The notes beneath the pieces are model-generated. The model ran no database searches. It was not told where the DNA came from and saw nothing but the letters and a program-made list of their open reading frames with translations. A stretch of DNA of 64,000 nt from Deuterostichococcus epilithicus (lineage: Eukaryota > Chlorophyta > Trebouxiophyceae > Prasiolales > Stichococcaceae). The stretch covers positions 310,001 to 374,000 of the forward strand of contig JAVTLE010000018.1 in assembly GCA_033439295.1 (NCBI GenBank), read 5' to 3'. Position 1 is the stretch's first letter. Every line of letters begins with the position of its first letter. A program made the translations under genes and the position numbers. Positions 22,080-34,300 of the stretch are shown here, piece by piece.

Positions 22080-25000
22080 TCATTCCGACTGCGCGGCAAG
22101 TACAGAGTACACGCTGCCGTGCACCGCCTCGGATATGGCGGCCACGCGGCTCAGCTCCGCGGCCAGCGATGCAACTTCGTCGGCATATGCGCTGGCGCCG
22201 CAGCGGCGCAGCACCGCCACGGCTGGTGCACTGACGGCGGCAGCGGCGCCGCCGCCGCCGCCGCCNNCNCCGCCGCCGCCGCCGCCGCCGCCGCGCAGCA
22301 GCTGCAGGCTGAGTGCGGTTGTCAGGCCGCCGCTGATCGCCTGCGCGGGCATGCAGGAGGCCTCAGCCGTTGGGTGAGAAACAGCAAGCCGCTGCCAAAT
22401 TGAGTTTGAGAATACAGGCTGCCGGCAGCGAGGTTGCGCCACATCTTGGTGCTGTGTCAGATTCCGGTCTGACGTCTGGACCAATAACATCAGCATCGTC
22501 ACACGCAGCCCGCAGGAGGGTCGGCTCCGTCCTTCCACCCTGCACCAAGGGCTGTGCATGATTTGATTTTACGAGGAACACGAGCATGCACTAAATCGCT
22601 TAGGGTTTCATGGCGCACCCTGAAGCCGGCGCTGGAGCGCGCCAGCAGGCGGCGCAGGCCGCTGCGCAGGGCGGCCTCGGACGCGGCGTCGCCGGCGGCG
22701 CCGGTGGNAGCGGCCAGCTCGGCCGCGAGGTGGGCCAGCCCTGTGGCGGGGTCCGCCATCAGCGCGGCAAGCCGCGGGCGGGTGGCCTCCAGTGCGCCTG
22801 CAGGCTTCAGCGGGCAGGGTTGAGTTCTTCTGCGGGTATTTAGCACAGCAATTCCCCTGCTGGTGTGGTCTACAGTCAGCCGCAGGCTGCAAAGCGCAGC
22901 CGGCGCAGCATTCTGGTGAGTCCCGCGCAAGCCCGGTCATGCGCCCGGCCTGCCACGCGGACCAGACACTTGTGGGCTCACCCGGCGGCAAGTGCCTGTT
23001 GCATGCGGCGGCGTGCTCGCGCAGCAGCAGCGCCGCGGCGGTGCCGACCAGGAGGCGCTGGAAGGCGGCCTGAGCCGCCGCCAGGCGCCTGCCGTCCGCC
23101 GCGAGCGTCTCCGGCATGCAGAAGTCGCCCTGCGCGTCCACGGCTGTTGCAGTCTTGGCATCCTGCTGAATTCTGTAGGCATATTTCTTCAGGCATATGA
23201 GCGGAGGCGCAGCCTCGACTGATGCAAGCGCTGATTGCAGCCCGGTGAGGAACCACTGCAATAGCCTTGCATTGTGTGTCACAACGTGGTATGGAAACAG
23301 AGGCACGGACAGGAAACCTGTGCGGTGCGTGTGACGCCGAGAACGCCCAGCGGCGCCTCGCCGGCGACGAGCGCAACGAGCCCCACCCGCACCGTGCCCT
23401 GCCAGCCGCGGGGCGGCACCGGCGCCACCAGCCGCGCCGCCGGCTGCGGCAGCAGTGTAGACGGTCCGCCCGCCGGCGGCGGTCCACCCCTGCCTGTCCG
23501 CATGGGCGCCACCGGCAGTGTTTCGGAAGGGGCCGCCGAAGGAGCAGCCGCAGCGGGTGCGGTCGGCGTCGCCTGCAGCGCGGCCTCGAGCGTCGGTGGC
23601 TGCCTGGCGGCGGCCGCAAGCCAGGCTGCGGTGTGCGGCAGCGCCGCGGCAAGGCTGGCGGCCTCCGGCACTTGCTGCGGTGGCAGGCCGTGGGCCTCCA
23701 GGAAGCGCGCGCGGGCGTGCCTGCAATATCCGCACGCACATCAGCGCCCGTAAATATGCAGTTTCTCACCACCGAGTCACGAAGGCGAGGCGCATCCCGC
23801 GCACATCGCCCTTTCAGGGCAGCCGACAGCTGCGACGCAATGCGCAACAGCGGGGCACCGCGCAACACTGGACGGCACTAAGCGATTTCGGCCGCAAGTA
23901 GCGCAACACTTCGCGAGCTGAGCCGCACACACCTGACGCCGGCGGCCCCCCGAAGCGAGGCGGACAGCATGCGCAGGTGGGCGTTGGCCGTGTCCAGCCG
24001 CAGCAGCTGCAGCTGCGCAACCAGCAGCCGCACTGCGCGCGCCACCGCCGCAGCGGTCTCGGCCCTGCGGGCACAAGGGTATTGCGGACGTCAGCCTCGA
24101 GGCTCACTGCGTCCCCTCGGGCCGCGCAGGGGACATCGCGATGCCTGCTGTGCTGGGGGAGCCACTCACATGGCAAAGACTTCCCCCGAAGCGCCACAGT
24201 GTGACTCGGTCGGAACCAAGCTCGATGACAGCAGACATGTGTGCTGCAGCCCCTGATGGAGGGCTGCACGTGCTGCGCGCGTTGTTCCGAGCGTTCCCTC
24301 GGATTGGGCAACTGCAGCAGGGCCGGCGGCCACCTGTCGCCCGCGGCCGCAGACAGCTCGGCGGCGACGGCGGCTTGCGCTGCGGCGGCGGCGTCGGCGC
24401 GGGCGGGGGCGCCCAGTTCCGCCAGCAGCACGGCGGCATCCCGCAGCACCTCCAGCAGCCCGCCGACGCCCTGCATGAGACATTGCCACCCTGCTGAACT
24501 TCCATTGGTGTGCCGCTGGGTGAGATGCATGACAGGAGACGACGGGTGCAGGACCCTAAACCCTGACTTCAGCGCCCGGCAACACAGCTCGACCTCAGCG
24601 CGGGTGCAGGCGCCGCGACGGTGGCAGTGAGCAACCACCAAGTGCAGCACGGTTGACAGAGGAGCATCAGCGCTCGCATCCACTGGCCTTGTCCAATGCC
24701 ACAGCTTGGCGAAACTGACCTCGGGGCCGTCGAGCGTCAGCGAGCCGCGCAGCCGCGAGGACAGAGCCGCCGGACCCATCATGGCAGCAACGCGCGCCGC
24801 CGTCGGCCCCTCCGGCACAGCGTCCAAAAAGCGGCCGCCCAGATCGGCCAGCAGACCCGCCAGGCGGGCACCGGCGGCCGCTGCCTCCGCGCCGTCGCTC
24901 GAGGCCAGATCCTGCTTGCAAGGGGCAGGCTGTCGTCAGGGGCCCTCACCGAGTGGCGACCACAGGAGCTCCCGAAACAGTGGGCGGGGCGGGCGGTGGC

Positions 25001-28000
25001 ATCCAGCGGAATTGGGGGCAGCCGGGAGCGGCTGCCTGCAGGATCACAGCATTCCAGGGGCTGCCCTTCACGCGGAGCGAAAACGTCATCTGATGTCGCA
25101 GGGGTGCCGTCTGAGGCACGGAATCCCCAACAGCTTTCTCCGCTCGGGTTGGCCACCACCAAGTCGATAGAAACTGCCCGGCACCTGCAGAGGAGCACGG
25201 CATCAATCAGCTCATCCTTTGTGAGGCAGTCACCTGCGCCTGGCAGTCCCAGAAGGCCTGGTCGGCGATGCGCCGCACACGGCGGGCCACCGCCGCCGCC
25301 GCCGCGCTGGGGTCCGCTGCGAGCTCCTCGCCGTCGAGCGACGACTCCTGCCGGTAACAACAGAAGTTTCACAAATCAGAAGCAGCACAGGGGAGTCTGT
25401 CCACATTGGATTCCGGAACATGCTCGCAGGATGCCATCAGCCTGCTTGCCCGCCTGCAGCTAGAGGTGGTGGCTGCAGCAGGACAGACGCGAAACTCGCT
25501 GTGCGCTGCGTAGCACGCGGATGGAGTGCAACCGCGTGCCGGTAGATGCATCAGGCAGGAGATGTCAGCGACACACCGTCATCACGGCTGTGGCGCCGGT
25601 GGCGTCGCCCCAACAAACCTCAGCCTCCTCCCCCGGCAGCTGCCAGTGCGCATCGTGCAGCAGCTCCCACAGCCTGTGGCGAGGAGGCACACACAATGCA
25701 GTTCAAGGCGCTGGTCAGCGCAGGCAGCCGACGGCGTATGCTGGGACCGTTCTGGGGGTCCATCATACATGCCTTGAGGCATGGCCTTGAGGCATGGCAT
25801 TGTGCGCTGTCAGTGCCTTGCTCAAGCAGCAAGCTCCATCATGTCAGCACTCGAGCACTGGCACCCGGAAGCACCAGACGAGCACTTGTGTCACATTTGA
25901 ACAGGTGTCGATGCTCATCGATGCAACACCCGTGCGGCCGACTCACATGGCATCCCGCTGCGCCTGGGCCGTGTCGGGTCGCGGGCCGGGCGGCGGCCTG
26001 CTGACTGGCGAGGCGCTTGGGGGGCGCGACCGTAGCGGCTGCGGCGGGCGGCGCGGCGGAGTTGTGGGACCCTGCTGCGCACAGCACCACCGCAGACCTT
26101 CAGATGCCGTGGCTCACAGCTGGCGGAGGGCGCAGGCAGGGGATTCTGGCGGCCGGAGGCAGCTTCCCTGGGTGGAGGCTGGAGTCTAATGCCGAGCGCC
26201 TGACGTGTCGCCAGTCACGCTACCCTCAAAGCGAGTACATTTGCGTGATGCAAACCTGAGACCCAGTGCCACCCGGTCGAATGCCTCGAGGCCTGTGGAG
26301 CATGACGGCACAGAGAGGCAGCCTCGGTGCAGCCCGCACCGCGCCGCGCCGCACCTGCAGCGTCGGCGCGGCGCCCACCCCGCCGCCGCTCCCGCCGCCG
26401 CCGCCGCCGCAGCGTGCTCGGCGGCCGCCGCGGCGCGAGCCGCCGCCAGCGCCGCCTCCATGCGGGCGGCGCCCTTGGGCCCCCGCAGCTGGCCGCACTT
26501 GGACCGCAGCAGGCCCTGGTCCTCGCCGACCTGCCGCACTAGGATCTGCAGCGCGCGGGGCCGCGGGTTTCAGGATGTACAGAGAGGGTTCACAGATGGG
26601 CGGGGCCAGCGTCCGTCTCACGGGCCGGGGCGGGATGCGCAGCAGTCGGCGTGGGGCACGGCTCTGGCCCCGCAGGCAGCTGCCAGCCGCGCCGGGAAGG
26701 GGCTTGGCCGCCCCGCGAGGTAGTGGGGCGGAAGCCGGCATCATGGAACGAAGGTCGGCAACACGGCGACTGCCCTTGCCTCGCACACTGCAGGTGGAAA
26801 GTTGGGTTGGGTACTGCACCAGCCCTGGGGGATGCCCCTGCAAGTCTGCTAAATGACACACCGCATTGGCGCCGCCCGGCGGCAGCACATCGGATGGTCC
26901 TTCCATAAAACCTTGAACTCCCTGACCCCAGGCTGTGCCCACACACCTGCAGGTCCTCGTTGGCGGCGACGCGCGCCGAGTCGGGCCCGCCCAGCGGCAG
27001 CACCTTGCGCAGCATCGACCGCTCCAGCTCCACCGCCGCCCGGATCAGGTCCGCCTGCGTGGTTGGAAAAATCACCACGACATGTTACGTGCTTGATAGA
27101 TTTGATTGTGCAAGCCGCTCAACAGAGCATCTCGTTGCCGTCGGATCGGGCCGGCCTGCGCGGTTGCAGCACAAGGTCATGGCGTGACCACCCCCCGATC
27201 TCCGACATACGGGCACCGCATCCAGCCGCCGCCAGAAATGTGTCCGCCTTGCATGGTCGACTGAGCAAGCTTGCACGTCCCTCGACCTCGCCTCCGAGTC
27301 TGCCGCTGCAGGCGCACGAGCCTCTGCCCGCAGCATCTCCACCGGCAACACGACCGCAAACTATGAGTGTGCACACCACCCAGGGCCGCCCAGCCGGCTG
27401 CTCCGTGCCCTCCCTTAAGCCCGGACGCACCTCGAGCGCCGCAGCGTCCTGTCCCTTCCACGCCGCAAAGAGGCCAAGGTACTGGACCCAGGCGGCGTCA
27501 AAGGCGCCCAGCGCGGCGGCGCGCGGCGCGCCGGCCTCTGAGGCGGAATCCGACGGAGGCGGCGCTGAGAAGCCTGCCAGCAGTCCCTCCGTCGCGTCCG
27601 TCAGGCGGCGCGCAGAGGCAGCGAGGGCGGCCTCGCGGTCGCCCCAGGAGTTGAACAGCGTCATCGGGTGCTCCTGCGCCCAGGGTTTAGAGTTGAGGGT
27701 TTGCGAACCACACGTTCCGAGTTCCGGGCTGCTACCGCAAGTCAGCAGGGAGCAATCCACCCCCCACGGTTGCCGCTACGCATGCTCCTCCTGTTGCCGC
27801 GCTGTGCCCAACGGCGTCGAGCGCGAGCGAGCCAGCAGTGCCAGTGCCCACGCTCCGCATAGCTTCTCGGCTGCGGGGCCGTGTGCAGTGCATGCACTGC
27901 ACAGGCGCACCCGGATCATGTAGGCGGCCAGGAAGACGCGGACGGGGTAGCGGCCCAGGGCCTTGCCGGCGCGGACGGACCTGGGGAACAGCGCCGCCAG

Positions 28001-29612
28001 CGCCGCCCGGACTGCGGCGCCGCCCCTGCCGCGGGCGATGCCGGGACTACCTGAAACCCTAGACCCTGACGCCTGCAGCCGGGCCTCCAGGCGGCGCAGC
28101 AGGGCCTCGGCGGCAGCCAGCGTCGCCGGCGAGTGCAGCAGCGCGGCAAACGCGTCGAACGGATCCTCTGGCTCCCGGCCGTGCTGCGCCAGAGCCAAGC
28201 CAACCTTCGCGTGCCTGTCATACGCTCAAAAGCGTGGAGCGCTGTCTTTGTGCACGTGCGGAGCAGCGCCGACCGTGGGGGCTCTTACATTGATCTGCTG
28301 GCGCCAGGTCCGCAGAGGCTGGAGGCTGCAGGTCGGAGTTTTCGCCGAGGTGTCTCGCGCAGGCCTGGGTCGCCAGGCTGATCCGTGCCGCGGGCAGCGG
28401 GACTGCGACAGCTGGGCCCCAGATCGCCAGTTCTGCAGGGACGGGACAGCCAGTGCGCACCTCGGCGCCGCCGATGACGACGCTGCGCGGCCCCATAACC
28501 GCAGCGGCGGGCGGCGGCACCGCACGAGGCGCACTCGCCCGGACGGCCGGAGGCGATGGCACACCGTGACCCGGCTGCAAAGTGCAACCAGCACACAACC
28601 AATGTTTCTGTGGCCACGCATCGCGTGGAGCGTCTTCAGCAGGGGTGCTCGATGCAACCCCACGGCATCCAGCCACAGCAGCGCAGGACACGCATGAAAC
28701 ACTGCAGACATCGAGACAACAGGATCACCTACAGCTCAAGCTTGGCAATGCGGCAAGCGGCAGGCCGTCCAGCCAGCGTGCGCCCACATGCAGTTGGCAC
28801 CTGCGGCGGCGTGCCGTCAGGCAGGCCCGTGCCCACAAATGCGGCCGCCAGCTGACGGGTGGACACTCCCGCCGCCAGTGCCACCCGCCAAAACCGCTGC
28901 ACCCGCGCCGCGGCCCGCTCGCAGCGCTGTGCCGCACGCCGCGCGGCGTGCTGCTGCAGGAAGTCGCTGGGCGACTGTGGACACATGCACCAAGGGTTCA
29001 GCTGCCAGCTGCTGCTTGTGCATGTGCCACTGCCACCGGGAGCTGGCGGCGATACAGGTCTCAGCTATGTGACTCACGACTTTGTGCGAGATGCACAAGT
29101 GGCATATGTAACGTGTGTGACGAGAATGTGATGCCGGCTCTGTGATGTCGTTGCCCCTGCTGGGCACACAATGTGCGACCCTGCATGATGTGCAGGCTCG
29201 CTTGAGACAGAAGATAGTCAGATGGTCGCCGTCGTGCCCGGCAGGCAGTGCAGAGCTCCGCTCGGATGGAACAAAAGGACTGATGCGCAGGGTTGCCTTC
29301 GGGAAGTGTTTGGAGTCTCACCGCGGGCTGGCTGAACACCTTGGCCGCAAGGCTGGCCCAGCGCGTCGCAGCGGCGCGGCTGAGCCGCACGTTCAGCGCC
29401 GCCTCCAGCTGGTGAGCCTCCTCCGCTGCACGAGCCTCAACCGCGGCCTTGACGGCGGCGGCACGTTCCGCCGCCGCCGCCGCCCGCGCTTGTCGAGCAG
29501 CTGCAACCGCCGCACGTGCAGCCTCTGCCGCGTCCAGCCGCTCCTGTGCAGCAAATTCTGCATCGAGTGGCTGCTTCACATGGCGCTGTAACATCCAGAT
29601 GAAGCTGAGCAA
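22080..29612 (-). CDS. TCP11 (T-complex protein 11) family protein
   Basis: Many minus-strand exons match the plant/algal TCP11 layout in order. About 29580-29320 is an Ala-rich coiled coil (ERLDAAEAARAAVAAARQAR). Near 28960-28850, AARVQRFWRVALAAGVSTRQLAAAF matches the VIQRCWRRF..LAKAFV block. Near 28180-28085, DPFDAFAALLHSPATL and [13 protein letters not shown]. Near 27970-27910, GRYPVRVFLAAYMI. Near 27665-27430, MTLFNSWGDREAAL and FDAAWVQYLGLFAAWKGQDA. Near 27060-26950, RAAVELERSMLRKV. Near 26530-26440, VGEDQGLLRSKC. The last exon is about 22340-22080 with a poly-Gly run and ends SVYSVLAAQSE. Plant TCP11 proteins have no established enzymatic role. Internal exon borders and the start are not fully resolved; ambiguous bases occur at about 22266-22269 and 22708. 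Confidence 0.8.
22258..22292 (-). repeat. GCC/GGC triplet run coding poly-Gly
   Basis: A run of GGC codons on the minus strand within the last TCP11-family exon gives about 12-14 glycines. It contains ambiguous bases, so the true repeat length is unknown. Confidence 0.8.
24553..24567 (-). other. Telomere-like motif at a splice donor
   Basis: On the minus strand the exon reading CCRALK is followed at once by GTCAGGGTTTAGGGTCCTG, so the presumed donor is part of a GGGTTTAGGG motif. One of several such motifs at intron ends in this window. Confidence 0.55.
28052..28068 (-). other. Telomere-like motif at an intron border in the TCP11 gene
   Basis: The minus strand reads GTCAGGGTCTAGGGTTTCAG, almost the same words as the motif at 24553-24567 in another intron of the same gene. 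It interrupts the exon coding EARLQ. Confidence 0.5.
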
Positions 29613-31325
29613 AGGTAGCTAGATGGTCTGATCTGAGGCACGGTTGGACCATGGACCTTGCAGCTCAGCATGCAAGGATGCTGCGGCAGCGGCGACATTG
29701 ATGGCATTGCCGTAATGCAACTGCAGCATGGCTTCCGAGGTGCGAGTAGTGCGTGGCTGTGGATGCAACCCACACATGTCAGACCGCAGGAAGCACCTGC
29801 AAGTCTCGAGCCACGCGAATTGAGCGCTCCTCATCAGAGCGTGGCGATGTGGGCCTACGGCGCGCCCGCAATGCCTGTTGCCTCTCCTGCGCCTCCTGTG
29901 GGTTGAGCCAGACCGGACGTCAAATTGTGTTTTCTGGCGTATGTTTGACAGCCGTACGTCGGGCAGCTGACATGCCAACCGCCGTGTTGTTGCGACCCCT
30001 GGCGCCGGTACAAAGCATGACGAGCCCCAAGGGCTTTTCAGGCTGCTGGACTTGGCGAGACAAACCGAGTCCCCACTGTCTCGAGCGCGAATGCAGAGCA
30101 GCGCCAGGAGGATCGTCGCGCTGCGGTCCACCGATGCAGACAAAGTCTCGGAGCTTGCGTTCGCAACCCCGACCTCCGAAAGCCAAAATTGACTTCTCGC
30201 GTGCAGCCACTGGATATGTCCACATGGTCAGCAGCATCAATGTAACCGAGCACTGCAAGAAGACTAGTCGCTCGGAACATTGTGCCCTGGGACGCAAAGA
30301 CATACCAGGCGTTTCCGGCAGGCCTGTTGCAGCCGGCGCTGAATGCTCTCAAGCGTGACCAGCGGCCGGCGTCTGGAGTGCAGGCGCTCCTTGATGCATT
30401 TCGGAAGGATCTGCGACGGCACTTCCGCATCCAGCTCCAGCAAAACACTGGGAGACCCTGCCATACCGGACAGGGATCACGCTCGCAGGCGGTGCGACCA
30501 GCGCGCCACGGCAGCCCGTAGGCACAAATGAATCTTGCGATGTTCCTGTGCTGGCGACCCAGGCAGAGTGAACAGTGCAAAAGGTTAGGATGGTTGCACT
30601 CGCTTCGGATGGCACGTGACCTTGACACGGTTGACAAGGACAAGCGATGACAATTTATCAGGGTTTTGGAAGTGACTACGCCAAAGGCATTTAGGCTCCA
30701 CCATGCAGGTGAAAACATCTTCCTGCGGCTCCTGAGCCCTTTATGCATTTTCTGCAAGACTGGTGATGATCGTCCCTGATTGGTGGGGAGGAGCGCATGC
30801 CAAAACCTGCGCTGCCTTCTGCCGAGCGACAGACCTGCCGCGTGGCGGCGCAGCGATCAACTGCAGCACAAATGTACATATACCAAGATCCCTAGCGTAC
30901 GAAAGTCCGCAAGAGGAAGTGGCAACTACAGAGCCTCGACCGATGGCCGAGTCACTGGATGTTCAGCAGTGCGCCAGATGCGCGATGCGCGGCTGCGCCT
31001 AGCCCAGGACCGTGGCTGATGCAAATTGCAAAAACTCTCGACTCTCTCACAAATGAAATTGACATCCGCACGTACACTGACTTGGTCCTGCCAGGCATTC
31101 AGTGTGCCTTCTGCAGCTGCAGGCTCACCCAGCTGCTGCGCTGGAGACCCCACACCCTGACATGTGCAGCATGACCGGCGTCCGCAAGCGCACAAGCCCC
31201 GCTCGCAGCGCCTCCGTGTTCCCTCAAAAACTAATAGGGGGCTCGCAGGGCAAACGACAGCTTGGCCCCTGCGCCATCCGAGCGCTGCGCCTCCTCCGTG
31301 CCCCTTCGTTCCCGCCAGCGGCCGC
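29613..31325. other. Gap between TCP11 and deubiquitinase genes
   Basis: It should contain the TCP11 promoter and the deubiquitinase 3' end. Apart from one small plus-strand frame (30282-30521) nothing with coding character was recognised. Confidence 0.4.
30282..30521 (+). CDS. Small uncharacterised open frame (79 aa)
   Basis: It starts ATGCCCTGGGACGC and contains VQALLDAFRKDLRRHFRIQL, a plausible amphipathic helix, then ends at a stop. Composition is more protein-like than the surrounding frames, but there is no homology I recognise, no splice or promoter evidence, and chance cannot be excluded. Confidence 0.2.
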   Translation: MPWDAKTYQAFPAGLLQPALNALKRDQRPASGVQALLDAFRKDLRRHFRIQLQQNTGRPCHTGQGSRSQAVRPARHGSP

Positions 31326-34300
31326 TCACGACAGCGGCTGCGACGCGAGGTCGGTGCGTGCGTAAAACAGCTGGAAGGCCTGCGCAGAGCGGACCTCGGG
31401 CGCTGGCACGCGGCCCACCCAGCCGTCGTCGCACAGGAACCACTCGCCACCCGCCCTGCGCCATTGCAGAAACACATGTTCTGCAAAAAGTGCGTGGCTG
31501 AGCGCTGAATGCAGACACGCCGTGCTAACTTGGGCATTGCCGCAGCGTCACGAAATGGCCCTGGTCTGATCCTCCAAACGCCCAGGGACCTGTGCGTGCT
31601 TGGCTCTCGACAGTGCCGCTTGCACAGCGATCGGGGTCGCTCGGCAGTGTGCCGGAACCCACATAGTTGGTCACTGCAGGCAGCAGGGGAGGCAGCTTTC
31701 CCAGAGAGCCGAGACAGCCTGTCCAAGTGCCTGGTCGACAGGGAAGCAGGCTGCTCACCGCACGTAGGCGGTGTAGTGGCCGCCCTGCATATTGCCGTGG
31801 TGGCACACAACGGCGTACGCACGGTACTGCGCCGCTGCTTCCGCTGCTTCTGCTGCCGCCGCCGCATCCGCCGAGTCCCCCACCCCAGCCGCCGCCGCTG
31901 CCGCCGCTGCCGAGGCGCCTGCAGCGCCGTCGCGCAGGCCGTAGCGGCGCGCGAGCACGGAGGACGAGAGGAAAGGACGCATGTCCAGAGGCGCCTCCAG
32001 CGGGAAGGACAGCGGCGTGGCCAGCTTGCGCGGTGCCTGCGGCAGGGAGTGTCGGGCATCTGATCGACCACAGGGGCAGCAGCAGCAGCGGCAGCGGCAG
32101 CAGCGCGGCCCTCTGGCTGCATGCCCAGAGCCCCCAGCCTCCGCTGCAGCGCTGGGGTTTGCGAGCAGTTATCTCGTGGATACGACTGCGGTTTCCGGAG
32201 TGACCTCAGCACCTGGGCGCGAAGGCCGCCGGCCTCAAAGCGCTTGACGTGCAGCGCCAGCACCGGCGGCAGCCGCGCGATGCTCATCTGCTTCACCGCC
32301 CGCTGCCGCGCCCGGCACCTGCAGCAAGACAGAGGCCATCAGCACACGATACGCATGCCGGACCTGAACCGGTGTCCAGCTGTCCTTCCCCGCGGAGGAA
32401 CAGTGCCCAACAGGGCAGCGCTGACAGGACAGCTGACAGGACAGCTGACATGTGCATCGACACACTCGGACGAATGCACATGGTGTGGGCCCCGGCACCA
32501 GGCACGCGTCAAGGTAAGAGATCGCAGGGTGATGATCCAAACCAGTCGCGATCGACATGACATGACATGACATGACATGTTCCCGTGCACGTTCAGCGGC
32601 TGCTATGTGCAGAAGTCCGCACTTGGCGCACTCCCAGTGGTCGCGCGGCCCCAGTTTTTCAGGCCGCACGAACCGAGCGAGGCAGCCCAGCAGGCTGGCG
32701 CCGCCAACAGCCGCCGCCGTCGCAGCGCGGCTGACCGCTCCGCCGCCGGCGCCGCCTCCGGCGGTGGCAGCGGGCCTGGAGGCGGTGCCGCTGCCGCCGC
32801 CGCCGCCGCTGCCGCCGCTGCCGGGGTGGCCGCCGCCGGCAGTGCTGCCGCCGGCGCCCGAGGTGCCGGTATGGCAGGGCTCTGTGCCGCCGCCCTCCGT
32901 GGTGGCAGACACCTGCGGCACGCAGCACAGCAGAGTTTAGGGTTTCAGCACAGCACCATTCGGTCATCGATGCTGAAGGCAACATTGCAGCAGGCTGACG
33001 GCGGTGAGTCTGCAACGCTGCACGCAAATGCGTCTTGGCGAGCTCGCAGCCTGGAGGTGTCAGCATCAAGGCTTGTTTTCGTCGCCACGCAGGCGCTCCG
33101 AGGAGGTCATGTGCCCCTCACGTCCGCGTGCAGCCCCTCGTCGGCGCTGTCGCGGCTCTGCAGCCCCGGCAGCGGCCGGTGCGGCGGCCCGGGGTCGGNC
33201 GCCGCAGGCGCCGCGAGATCGGGAGGGCACGGCTGCCCTGCCGCCGGCGCCGGCGGCCGCGGGTTCAGGCAGGCCTTCTTGAGTGCCGGGTGGCGGCAGT
33301 GGCGGCACGCGCCGCACCGGGAGATGCGGCCGCCGGCGCGGCCCCCCTTGCGGGCGCCCTTACCGCCCCCGCCCTGTGCCGCCCTGTGCGCCCGCAGTCC
33401 TGCGGAATGAATTTTCATATATCAACTCAAGTATATTCATTCAGAGATCAAGTGTGAAGCTGCCTGCCCGACGGCTTCGCATCACAAAACGGCGACCGCT
33501 CACTGAAATGTGCTGCAGCTGGACTGGACGGGGCTTCACAACCCAAACACCGTGCACGCAGTCATCTCGTTGCATGGTGGCAGCAACACTTGGCTGCGAC
33601 GACAACCCACCCGCGACGGCCTTCGGCAGCGGCGGCGACTGCGACGAGGCCCCGAGCTCGACGGCGCCGCCGGCCGCCGAGGCGCTGAAGCTCGTGGGCG
33701 CGTCGGCGCTCGCGCCGCCGTCGCCGGCGCCGTCGTTGACGCTGCTGGCCTCACTACCCCTGCGGGCCCGGATTGCAGTGGGTGAGGCTGCGCCAGGGTC
33801 GCATGTTGCGTGTATGGGGAGGTGATGCAGGAAGGGTGACTCGAAGCGCTGTCGTGGCGTTGACTGGTCTGGCGCCACTCTGCTGCCTGCATGCTGCAGC
33901 GCGTGAGCGCGAGTGCACTCGAGGCTGGCTTCGTGATGGACTCGAAGCCTCGATCCCGCCCCCATGTGGCAGCAGCACCAAGTCGGCAGGCTTGCAGCCT
34001 TGGGGTGCCGTGCTGCCGTAGCATCGCTCAGCGCTGGCTGTTGCTGCCCTGCTCGATGACCAACTCAGACTGGAGCCATCTGCTCCCTGCCAAAAGAGCC
34101 AGATAGAAAGCATGCATGCAGCAACCGCCATTGCGCAGCACCTACCGGCATGGCGGACTCGGTAAGCAAGCCCTGGCGGTCTGAGCCCATCTCTTCGACA
34201 CGACCGGAAATTACGCTTCAACCAGCACCTGGGCGAGACGGAGGAGGCGTCGCGATAGATGCTCTGCGAGCCGCCGCTGCTGCACGGCGTCGCCGGCCGC

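Noticed and set aside
30926-32296. A single 456-codon minus-strand frame as one uninterrupted gene
   Set aside because: Only pieces of the frame match the protease family (IARLPPVLALHVKRFE). The His-box parts lie in other frames between splice sites, so most of this frame is intron read-through.
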